Source: Chloroflexota bacterium (GTDB lineage: Bacteria > Chloroflexota > Anaerolineae > UBA1429). Taken from it: DNA of 21,108 nucleotides. A model generated the notes under the pieces. It had not been told where the DNA came from. It ran no database searches and was given only the letters and a program-made list of their open reading frames with translations. The stretch spans positions 1-21,108 of the forward strand of contig JAAYXX010000212.1 in assembly GCA_012515695.1 (NCBI GenBank). Reading direction: 5' to 3'. Shown here one piece after another: positions 1 through 7,088 of this stretch (position 1 is the stretch's first letter; every line of letters begins with the position of its first letter). Position numbers and translations under genes: made by a program.

Positions 1-1
1 C

Positions 2-616
2 CGCGCTGGCACAGATAACCTGCACCGCATCCTGCGCGCTGCAAAGGATTTTGGCGTCAAGGTGGTCACTATCTATGCCTTCTCAACAGAGAACTGGAAT
101 CGCCCGCGCCCCGAAGTGATGGCGCTCATGCGTATTCTGGAACAGGTCATTGACGAGGAACTGGAAGAACTGCACAGCAACGGCGTCCGCATCCGTCATA
201 TTGGCCGTTCGGAAGGATTGAGCAAGCGGCTGGTCGAGAAAATCCGCTACGCCCAGGATTATACCAGCGCGAACCAAGACCTGGTGCTCAATGTAGCGTT
301 CAACTATGGCGGGCGGGCCGATGTGGTCGACGCCGTGCGCCAGATGATCCGGGATGGCGTTCCCGCCGATCAGGTGGATGAGGAGACCATCAGCCGCTAC
401 CTGTCCACCGGCGGCTTGCCCGACCCGGACATGATCATCCGCACCGGCGGGGATATGCGCCTGAGCAATTTCCTGATCTGGCAGGCAGCCTATTCCGAGT
501 TCTACTCGACTCGGGTGTTTTGGCCCGATTTTGGCCGCAAAGAGCTATACCAGGCCCTGCTGGCCTATCAGCAGCGCGAACGCCGATTCGGCGGGTTGCC
601 GCAGACGCCCGCCTAG
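2..616 (+). CDS. uppS: Isoprenyl transferase (undecaprenyl diphosphate synthase), 5' partial
   Basis: The reading frame is open from base 2, so the gene begins outside the window. The missing N-terminus would carry the MDGNGRWA-type pyrophosphate-binding motif. The enzyme condenses farnesyl diphosphate with isopentenyl diphosphates to make the C55 lipid carrier for peptidoglycan and other envelope polymers; it is a cytosolic or membrane-associated cis-prenyltransferase. Family hallmarks seen are TIYAFSTENWNRP near the start of the visible part, the NVAFNYGGRADVVDA segment, and the C-terminal RTGGDMRLSNFLIWQ followed by AYSEFY and WPDF. These match the conserved UppS RxGG-x-RLSNF-x-x-WQ block. 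cdsA follows after about 57 bp, the common bacterial order uppS-cdsA. The stop is TAG at 614-616. Family assignment is very secure. Confidence 0.96.
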   Translation, partial: RAGTDNLHRILRAAKDFGVKVVTIYAFSTENWNRPRPEVMALMRILEQVIDEELEELHSNGVRIRHIGRSEGLSKRLVEKIRYAQDYTSANQDLVLNVAFNYGGRADVVDAVRQMIRDGVPADQVDEETISRYLSTGGLPDPDMIIRTGGDMRLSNFLIWQAAYSEFYSTRVFWPDFGRKELYQALLAYQQRERRFGGLPQTPA

Positions 617-672
617 CCCCGGTATTCGCGCCCTTGCCACACACTACTAACTATCAACGAAGGAAGGCTGCC

Positions 673-1512
673 TTGCCGGAGAAAGTAACGGTCAGTTCTG
701 GCATGTCATCGAATCTGGTCAAACGCATCCTAAGCGCCGTCGTGCTCATCCCTCTGGTGGGCCTGGTGGTCTACCTGGGTGGCTGGGTGCTGTTTGCCGT
801 TATCCTGCTGGCTGGCCTGCTCGCAGGCTATGAATACCTGCAAATGCTGCGTACCCGCGACCTGGCCCCTTCCTACGTCTTTACCCTGGGCCTGATCGCC
901 TTCTTTGTGATCGACGCCCAATGGCCGCAGTTGGGGTTGTTGCCCTTTGGCCTGTTCTGCATCCCCCTGCTGGCTTTGGTGGCGGAAATCTGGCACGGCA
1001 ATGCGCCAAACTCGCTGGTCAATTGGGCGTTGGCCGTGGCGGGCGGCATCTATATCGGCTTTACCCTCAGCCATTTCATCCGCCTGCGCGCCATCAACGA
1101 CGGCGCGCTCTGGCTGGCGCTGGCCCTGGTAAGCACCTGGATCGCCGACAGTGGAGCATATTTCGTCGGCCTGCGCATGGGCAAGACCCCATTCCACCCC
1201 AAAATCAGCCCGAAAAAGACCCGCGAGGGCGCTGTGGGCGAGTTGGTCAGCGGGACGCTGGCAGTGGTCCTGCTGGGGTTCTTTTTCCTCGACCTGCCCA
1301 TCGGCTGGGGCGTGGTGCTGGGCGTGCTCGTCTCGCTGGGAGCTACCTACGGCGACCTGGCCGAGTCGATCATCAAGCGGCAGGTGGGCGTCAAGGATTC
1401 CGGCAACATTATCCCCGGACATGGGGGAATGCTGGACCGTGTGGACAGTTTACTTTTCGTTGTACCCATTGTATATTATGTTGTGACAGGTTTAGTGAAC
1501 CTGCGTTTATAG
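673..1512 (+). CDS. cdsA: Phosphatidate cytidylyltransferase (CDP-diglyceride synthase)
   Basis: The product converts phosphatidic acid and CTP to CDP-diacylglycerol, the precursor of bacterial phospholipids, in the inner membrane. Most of the protein is hydrophobic helices. The C-terminal third has the CDS signature: YGDLAESIIKRQVGVKD, then IIPGHGGMLDRVDS, with the conserved GD, ES, KR, KD, PGHGG and DR-x-D residues. The TTG start at 673 is preferred because AGGAAGG lies 5 bp upstream (661-667). The first ATG, at 703, has no comparable ribosome-binding site and would give a protein 10 residues shorter. The frame stays open further upstream, overlapping the end of uppS, but that extension is not hydrophobic and does not look like CdsA. 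The gene is probably co-transcribed with uppS. Confidence 0.94.
   Translation: MPEKVTVSSGMSSNLVKRILSAVVLIPLVGLVVYLGGWVLFAVILLAGLLAGYEYLQMLRTRDLAPSYVFTLGLIAFFVIDAQWPQLGLLPFGLFCIPLLALVAEIWHGNAPNSLVNWALAVAGGIYIGFTLSHFIRLRAINDGALWLALALVSTWIADSGAYFVGLRMGKTPFHPKISPKKTREGAVGELVSGTLAVVLLGFFFLDLPIGWGVVLGVLVSLGATYGDLAESIIKRQVGVKDSGNIIPGHGGMLDRVDSLLFVVPIVYYVVTGLVNLRL
1449..1477 (+). promoter_or_regulatory. Candidate sigma70-type promoter for the membrane sensor gene
   Basis: TTTACT (1449-1454), a 17-bp spacer and TATATT (1472-1477) lie inside the 3' end of cdsA, about 65 bp before the sensor start. The AT-rich octamer TATATTAT recurs upstream of three minus-strand transcription units in this window. 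This is predicted from the hexamers and spacing only. Confidence 0.45.
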
Positions 1513-1540
1513 GTTGATCCTGCTGGGGACTGTTTACCGT

Positions 1541-3502
1541 ATGAACGGAGCGACCATCACAGCGATTCTCGACCTCGGCAACCTAATCCTTGCCTCCGTC
1601 AACGTTATCATCAGCTTTTCGCTGTTCGTCTATATCCTCACCCATAACTTCCGCAGCCCAGTCGCGCGCGCCTTTTGCGCGTTGATGGCCTTTGTCACCG
1701 TGGTCTATATCGTGGATGTGGGCCTTGCCGAGGTGGAAACCCTCGACGCGGCTGGCGTGTGGCTGCCTATGCAATGGATCGGCATCGCCTTTGTCCCTGC
1801 CGCGTACTATCACTTTTCCGATGCGCTGCTGCGAACCACCGGCTCTATCTCGCGCAAGCGGCGCATGGGCGTTTTTATGGGCTACCTATCCGGCGGCATC
1901 TTTTTGGGGCTGGTGGTATTCACCAACCTGGTGATCGGCGACGCCACCCAGAACGGCCACATCTTTCACCTGCTGCCTGGACCACTGTTTTGGGTGTTCA
2001 CCCTCTACTATGTGTCCATCTCGGTGATCGGCTGGCTCAACATCACCCAGGCCAAGCGGCGCTGCCTGACCTCCACCTCCCGCCGCCGCATGTCCTACCT
2101 GATGCTGGCTTTTGTGGCTCCCAGCATCGGCGTTTTCCCCTACTTGCTCGTGCCGACGATGGTGCGCGCGTTCTCGCCCAACGTGATCGCCTTTCTCAAC
2201 CTGGTGGGCAACGTGGGCATCGCCCTCATGACCATCGTGATCGGTTACATCGTCGCCTATCAAGGGGTGCTGCTGCCAGACCGCGTGATCAAGCATAACC
2301 TGATCCATTACCTGCTGCGCGGCCCGCTCATGGCTATCGCCATCATCGTCATCATGCTGACTATACCCCGAGTGGAGAATATCCTGGGGCTGCCGCGTGA
2401 CATGATCATGATCGCGTCTGTGGCCGGGGCTATGGTAACTTTCCAGGTCCTGATCAACATTGCCAAGCCCGCCATTGACCGCATAACCTACCGTCAGGAT
2501 CGCAAGGAAATCCAGTGGATTCAAACGCTGGAACAGCACTTGCTGACAACCACCGACCTGGAACAGCTTCTAGAGAACACGCTAATCGCCATGTGCGACC
2601 TGCTGCGCGTGCCGTCCGGCTTTGTCGTCACGATGCAGAATTCGGTGCTTTCCATTCGGGTTTTCTGCGGGCTGCGCGAAGCCGCCAATGATTTCCTGGC
2701 GCGCATCTCCCTGCCCGACCTGTTGGACCAACTCGACGATAGCTGCCGGGGCGAATCCATCGGCAATAGCGATTTCGTCCTGGCGGACGGCTATTGGCTG
2801 CTCCCTTTGCGAAACAAGCAGGACGAAGCCATTGTCGGCATTCTGGGATTGCGCGCCCTGGCTTCCCAGCCCCGCTTTAGCGAAGAAGACCTGGAAGCCG
2901 TGCAGGGCCTCGTGCGTCGGGCCGAGTTCGCCCTGGAAGATATGCGCCTGCAACAGCAGGTCTTTGCCATCTTGCAAGGGCTGGGCAGCGAACTGGACGA
3001 GATTCAAGCCTGGCGCTCGACGCCGCAATACGTCGGCAGCGACGCCCACCAACATCTGGACGCCAACCCCGCCCGCTCGCCCGAGTTCGAGCAGATGGTC
3101 AAAGACGCCCTCAGCCAGTTGTGGGGCGGCCCCAAGCTCACCACCAGCCCCCTGCTCAACATGCGTATCGTCCAGAGCAGACTGCCCCAATGCGACAACG
3201 TCCCCGCCAAGGCTGTGCGGGCCGTGCTGCAAGAAGCCATTGACCGCCTCAAGCCAGATGGGCGGCGCAGTATGACAGCCGCCGAGTGGATCGTGTATAA
3301 TATCCTCGATCTAAAGTTCATCCAGGGACAGCGCATCCGCGACATCGTCCAACGGCTGGCGATGAGCGAATCGGACTTTTACCGCAAGCAGCGCGTCGCC
3401 ATCGGGCAGGTGGCCGAGACCCTGATGCAGATGGAGCGGTCTACCGAAGTAGAGATCGCCGGAAGCAAGGCAGCCACCGACACGGTGCAAGATCAAGCAT
3501 AG
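1541..3502 (+). CDS. Polytopic membrane sensor with GAF domain and C-terminal HTH-like segment
   Basis: About 653 residues. The N-terminal ~310 residues contain seven to nine hydrophobic segments (around 14-34, 43-63, 77-93, 111-133, 147-167, 185-207, 219-241 and two more to ~308), resembling the 7TM sensor region fused to some histidine kinases. A GAF-like domain follows at ~335-480. No HisKA/HATPase_c motifs (H box, N box, GxGxG) are visible. The C-terminus (~590-632) includes QGQRIRDIVQRLAMSESDFY followed by a RKQR segment, which reads like the HTH 'YRxxREAL' segment used by some Chloroflexota regulators. I infer a membrane-anchored regulator that could pass a signal directly to DNA or to a partner. 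The ATG at 1541 is chosen because GGGGA lies 11 bp upstream; a TTG at 1514, directly after the cdsA stop, is the alternative. No exact family name is claimed. Confidence 0.72.
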   Translation: MNGATITAILDLGNLILASVNVIISFSLFVYILTHNFRSPVARAFCALMAFVTVVYIVDVGLAEVETLDAAGVWLPMQWIGIAFVPAAYYHFSDALLRTTGSISRKRRMGVFMGYLSGGIFLGLVVFTNLVIGDATQNGHIFHLLPGPLFWVFTLYYVSISVIGWLNITQAKRRCLTSTSRRRMSYLMLAFVAPSIGVFPYLLVPTMVRAFSPNVIAFLNLVGNVGIALMTIVIGYIVAYQGVLLPDRVIKHNLIHYLLRGPLMAIAIIVIMLTIPRVENILGLPRDMIMIASVAGAMVTFQVLINIAKPAIDRITYRQDRKEIQWIQTLEQHLLTTTDLEQLLENTLIAMCDLLRVPSGFVVTMQNSVLSIRVFCGLREAANDFLARISLPDLLDQLDDSCRGESIGNSDFVLADGYWLLPLRNKQDEAIVGILGLRALASQPRFSEEDLEAVQGLVRRAEFALEDMRLQQQVFAILQGLGSELDEIQAWRSTPQYVGSDAHQHLDANPARSPEFEQMVKDALSQLWGGPKLTTSPLLNMRIVQSRLPQCDNVPAKAVRAVLQEAIDRLKPDGRRSMTAAEWIVYNILDLKFIQGQRIRDIVQRLAMSESDFYRKQRVAIGQVAETLMQMERSTEVEIAGSKAATDTVQDQA

Positions 3503-3566
3503 CCTGACTCTGCGCGTCCCTGGCGATTGTCAATTATCGTACGTCGAGACACGGAGGCGAGAGAAC

Positions 3567-4073
3567 ATGGCAGAGATCCCTTCTATATGTCAGCGCTGGA
3601 TTACAGTCTATAGCACCAGTTGGTGTGGACAATCCCGCAGAGCCAAGGCCCTGCTGACCAGCCACGGATTGCTGTTTGAAGACATTGACATTGACCGCGA
3701 CCCCTCCGCTGCCAGACAGGTGGAGAATTGGAACCAGGGCTACCGCTCGGTCCCCACGCTCGATATCCGCATGATCCTCATTCAGCCCACCTTGGCCGAC
3801 CTACAAAGCATCCTGTTGGTTCCGGGCGTGCAGATCGCCGACCTGACCATCTACACGGACGCCCAATCTCCCCTATCGCCGCATGTAGCGTCCTGGTTTG
3901 CCGATTACGAGATTGATTACGTCAAGATACAGGTAGAGAAGGACGCCGAGGCCGCCCACCAGGTGCGCGCATGGAACAAGGGCACGCTGGCCCTGCCCGC
4001 CCTGGACGTGCGCTTTCACCTCACCGAACCGGTCAGCGAGGAGTTGGAGCGCGCCCTCGGCCTCACCCAGTAG
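3567..4073 (+). CDS. Tandem glutaredoxin-like protein, second domain degenerate
   Basis: 168 residues forming two thioredoxin-fold glutaredoxin-like repeats. Repeat 1 (~12-85) has VYSTSWCGQS, a monothiol-type C-x-x-S active site at C20-S23, and a cis-proline loop SVPT (P63). Repeat 2 (~92-165) repeats the pattern (LTIYTDAQSPLS, then LALPA with P144), but the site is S101-P-L-S104, so the catalytic cysteine is missing. Both repeats share matched segments (QVENWNQG and QVRAWNKG), which suggests internal duplication. Glutaredoxins reduce disulfides or handle Fe-S clusters in the cytosol; the role here is unknown. The ATG is supported by GGAGG (3553-3557) 9 bp upstream. The gene lies 64 bp after the sensor gene and 73 bp before the ThDP enzyme, on the same strand. 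Confidence 0.8.
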   Translation: MAEIPSICQRWITVYSTSWCGQSRRAKALLTSHGLLFEDIDIDRDPSAARQVENWNQGYRSVPTLDIRMILIQPTLADLQSILLVPGVQIADLTIYTDAQSPLSPHVASWFADYEIDYVKIQVEKDAEAAHQVRAWNKGTLALPALDVRFHLTEPVSEELERALGLTQ

Positions 4074-4146
4074 CAGCCCGCCCGACATGGTGGCCTGCCC
4101 AGTGGTGGGGGGGCCATCGTCTATCGAACAGAAAGCGGACAACGTC

Positions 4147-5769
4147 ATGACCGAAACAATGCGCGGAGATCAAGCTCTGGCCCTGGGAGTGCGGGCCGCC
4201 GGGGTGCAGGTTGTCACAGGGTATCCCGGCTCCCCCTCGACGGGCGTGTTCGATGCCCTGCTCTCGGCGACAGAGCCAGGCCAGATGAGCCTGGAATGGG
4301 CGCCCAACGAAAAAGTCGCAATGGAAATCGCCATCGGCGCGTCTCTGGCAGGCGCGCGCTCTCTGGTGGTCCTCAAGAGCGTCGGCATGAACGTGGGGCT
4401 CGACCCCCTGGCTACCTTTTCCCTTAGCGGGTGCCACGCGGGAATGGTGATATTGCTGGGCGACGACCCCGGCGCGTGGGGTTCGCAGAACGAGCAGGAT
4501 TCGCGCTGGCTGGCGCGTACCGCCGAAGTGCCCGTCATCGAGCCAATTTCGGTGCAACAGGCGGCGGCTGTGATGAGCCAGGCATACGCCTGGTCCGAGT
4601 CGGTGGGCACGCCGGTTATCGTGCGCATCACCCGCGCCCTGACGCTGGCCCTCGATGCCGTCGACGAGCCGTGGGAATTGCCCCCGCCCCGTCTGCGTTT
4701 CTTCCGCAAGCGCAACCGATGGATCGTGCTGCCTGCCCTGGCGACCAAGCGCCACCACAGCCTGCACCGCCGCCTGCGCCAGATGCGTATGTCCCTGGAA
4801 TCTTCCCCCTACGACGTGGCCTGCGGAGAGGGGCATATCGGCGTCCTGGCCGCAGGCTATACCTACGCCAAACTGAGCCAGCTATTGGGCGAGCAGCCTC
4901 CCTTCTCCGTGTTGGGGTTGAGCAGCGTGTGGCCCTTGCCAGAAACCAGCCTGATCCGATGGCTGCGGCGGCTGGATCAACTGCTGGTGCTGGAGGAAGG
5001 CGGCCCGTTCGTTGAAGAACAACTGCGCGATCTGGCGCAGCGGGCCGGTTTATCGCTGCCCATTCTGGGCCGCCATACGCGAGCCATCCCCGAAGAAGGC
5101 GAACTGGGACCGTCAGAGATCGCCGCCGCGCTGGCAGCCCTATCCCCCGAATCCGCCACCGTGCCAGAGAACGGCCCGCGGCTCGCGCCCGGGCAGATGC
5201 CCAGCGAAAAGCCGCTGTGCGACGACTGCCCCTATCGCCCCACGTTTGAGGCGCTGCTGCAAACAATGAAGGCGCAGGGCGGGCGCAACCGCTATATCAT
5301 CGTGGGGGAAACCGGCTGCATGGTGCGTGCCAACCTGCATCCCCTGGAACTGTTCGACGTCAAGTATTCGCTGGGTTCCAGCCTGGGCCTGGGTCTGGGA
5401 TTGGCCCTATCCGACCCGCAGCATCACGTCATCTCGATCCTGGGCGATTCTTCCTTCTTTCATTCGGACGTGAACGCCCTGCCCTACGCCGTGCAGAAAA
5501 ACCCCCGCCTGCTGATGCTATTGCTCGACAACGGGACCACCGCGCTGACCGGCGGCCAGGCCCACGTGGGCAGCGCCCTCGACGAGCGCGGGCAGCCTCG
5601 CCAGCCCGTGAGCATGGAAAACGTCCTGCGCAGCTATGGCATCGCGCCGGTGATCTGCCAGGCCAACGACCCCGCCGCGTTGCAGGCCGCGCTCGCTGAC
5701 GCACTTGCTTCTCCCGCCCTGTGTGCTATCATAGTGCAGGGGCCATGTCCCCGCTATCTATCGCAATAG
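4147..5769 (+). CDS. Indolepyruvate:ferredoxin oxidoreductase alpha-like ThDP enzyme, lacking ferredoxin tail
   Basis: 540 residues. The N-terminal pyrimidine-binding half shows GYPGSPST and NEKVAMEIAIGASLAGARS, then VGMNVGLDPL, typical of IorA. The C-terminal half shows CDDCPYRPTFEAL (IorA: CPGCPHRGTF), GETGC, then ILGDSSFFHSDVNAL and LDNGTTALTGGQAHVG, the ThDP/Mg-binding GD...N region. IorA oxidatively decarboxylates aryl pyruvates to aryl-CoA with reduction of ferredoxin. Canonical IorA ends with two 4Fe-4S motifs (CxxCxxC); here the protein stops after VQGPCPRYLSQ, so that domain is absent. No iorB gene is adjacent. The ATG at 4147 is chosen because homology begins at MRGDQALALG; an upstream in-frame ATG at 4087 adds 20 unrelated residues. 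The ribosome-binding site is weak. Family is secure; exact reaction is not. Confidence 0.85.
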   Translation: MTETMRGDQALALGVRAAGVQVVTGYPGSPSTGVFDALLSATEPGQMSLEWAPNEKVAMEIAIGASLAGARSLVVLKSVGMNVGLDPLATFSLSGCHAGMVILLGDDPGAWGSQNEQDSRWLARTAEVPVIEPISVQQAAAVMSQAYAWSESVGTPVIVRITRALTLALDAVDEPWELPPPRLRFFRKRNRWIVLPALATKRHHSLHRRLRQMRMSLESSPYDVACGEGHIGVLAAGYTYAKLSQLLGEQPPFSVLGLSSVWPLPETSLIRWLRRLDQLLVLEEGGPFVEEQLRDLAQRAGLSLPILGRHTRAIPEEGELGPSEIAAALAALSPESATVPENGPRLAPGQMPSEKPLCDDCPYRPTFEALLQTMKAQGGRNRYIIVGETGCMVRANLHPLELFDVKYSLGSSLGLGLGLALSDPQHHVISILGDSSFFHSDVNALPYAVQKNPRLLMLLLDNGTTALTGGQAHVGSALDERGQPRQPVSMENVLRSYGIAPVICQANDPAALQAALADALASPALCAIIVQGPCPRYLSQ

Positions 5770-5783
5770 GGCGGCAACCAGTC

Positions 5784-7088
5784 ATGACCATTCGGTTCCT
5801 GCATGCAGCGGACATTCATCTAGGTTTCGAGCAGTACGGCCACAAAGAGCGTTATAACGACTTTGCGCGCGCCTTTATCCACCTGGCCGACGACGCCATC
5901 CAGCGCAAAGTGGATTTCGTCTTGCTGGCGGGCGACCTTTTTCACAAGCGCAGCATAGACCCCCAAACGCTGTTTCAGGCAGTCAGCAACCTGGATCGGC
6001 TGCATGAGGCCGGTATCCCGGTGATCGGCGTCGAGGGCAACCACGAGCGCCCGCACTACACCGAGTCCTATTCCTGGCTCGACTTTTTGGTCGACACGGA
6101 CCGGCTCGTCCTGCTGTCCCCTGTGTACGAGAACCAGCAGCTCTTGCTGGACAAATGGGAGGATAACGCGGGGGCCTATATAGACCTCCCCGGCGGCATC
6201 CGCATCATCGGCGTCAAGTATTACGGGGCCTCTACGCCTCGCGTCATCGACGACCTGACCCGCGCGCTGGCCGACATGCCCGGCCCCCGGCCCGCCTACA
6301 CCATCCTCATGCTGCATGCCGGATTGCAGGGTATCCTCGACAACTATTCGGCCACCCTCACCCGCGCCCAACTGGAGCCGCTGCGGGAATATGTGGACTA
6401 TATGGCGCTGGGGCACATCCACAAACCCTTTATCCAGGATGACTGGATCTATAACCCCGGCTCGCTGGAAACCAACAGCATGAGCGAGGCCGAGTGGCCG
6501 GAACGCGGTTATTTTGTGGTGGACGTTGACCCCGCCCGGCAACCGGCGCACATCGTCGAACAGGTCTGTTGCCCCCGTCGCGCCTTTGAGCGGCTGTATT
6601 TCCCGGTGGACGCCTACCACCAGCCGGAAGAGCTATACGCGGCCTTTCAGAGCTTTATACAGGCCGAAGCCACGCCGGAGCGGGTGGCCTGCGAGCCAGT
6701 CGTCGAAGTACGCCTGGCCGGGGTGCTCGCCTTTGACCGCGCCGCCCTGGATATTACCAGGCTGGAAGAGCAGGTGCAGGCCGCCTTCCACCCGCTCATC
6801 GTCCGGATGCGAGACGACTGCGCCGCCAGCGAATTCGAAATCGTGCCCCTCATGGGCAAAACTGACCGCGCCGAACTGGAGAAGCACGTCCTGCGCGAAC
6901 TGATCGAGCGGGATATTCGCCACCGTCCCAACAGCGAGCAATGGGCCGAGATGGTATTGCAGATCAAGCGGATGGCCCTGGCCCGCAGCAAACCGGCGGA
7001 GATCGTCGCCGAGTTGCGCAACCTGCTAAATACGATGTCGGAAGAAGAGTCGCATGCTGATTACGCACCTGGAACTGGAGAACTTTAA
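5784..7088 (+). CDS. Mre11/SbcD-type DNA repair exonuclease
   Basis: 434 residues. This is a calcineurin-like metallophosphoesterase that, with its Rad50/SbcC partner, processes DNA double-strand ends with 3'-5' exonuclease and endonuclease activity. All core phosphoesterase motifs are present: HAADIHLG (D10, H12), LLAGDLFH (D51), EGNHERP (N86, H87), LMLHAG and LGHIHKP. The C-terminal ~170 residues form the capping and Rad50-binding region. The ATG at 5784 starts directly at the family's usual TIRFLHAADIH; a longer reading frame from 5721 lies inside the preceding gene. The start is 14 bp after the ThDP gene stop, and the end overlaps the Rad50-type gene by 35 bp, implying translational coupling. 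The length suits bacterial/archaeal Mre11-like proteins. Confidence 0.95.
   Translation: MTIRFLHAADIHLGFEQYGHKERYNDFARAFIHLADDAIQRKVDFVLLAGDLFHKRSIDPQTLFQAVSNLDRLHEAGIPVIGVEGNHERPHYTESYSWLDFLVDTDRLVLLSPVYENQQLLLDKWEDNAGAYIDLPGGIRIIGVKYYGASTPRVIDDLTRALADMPGPRPAYTILMLHAGLQGILDNYSATLTRAQLEPLREYVDYMALGHIHKPFIQDDWIYNPGSLETNSMSEAEWPERGYFVVDVDPARQPAHIVEQVCCPRRAFERLYFPVDAYHQPEELYAAFQSFIQAEATPERVACEPVVEVRLAGVLAFDRAALDITRLEEQVQAAFHPLIVRMRDDCAASEFEIVPLMGKTDRAELEKHVLRELIERDIRHRPNSEQWAEMVLQIKRMALARSKPAEIVAELRNLLNTMSEEESHADYAPGTGEL

Noticed and set aside
730..1422. 230-residue minus-strand open frame within cdsA
   Set aside because: Antisense to a well-supported CdsA; His/Gln-rich low-complexity translation typical of shadow frames.
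4087..4146. Upstream in-frame ATG extending the IorA-like protein by 20 residues
   Set aside because: The added residues do not resemble the family, and the site lacks a ribosome-binding sequence; homology begins after 4147.
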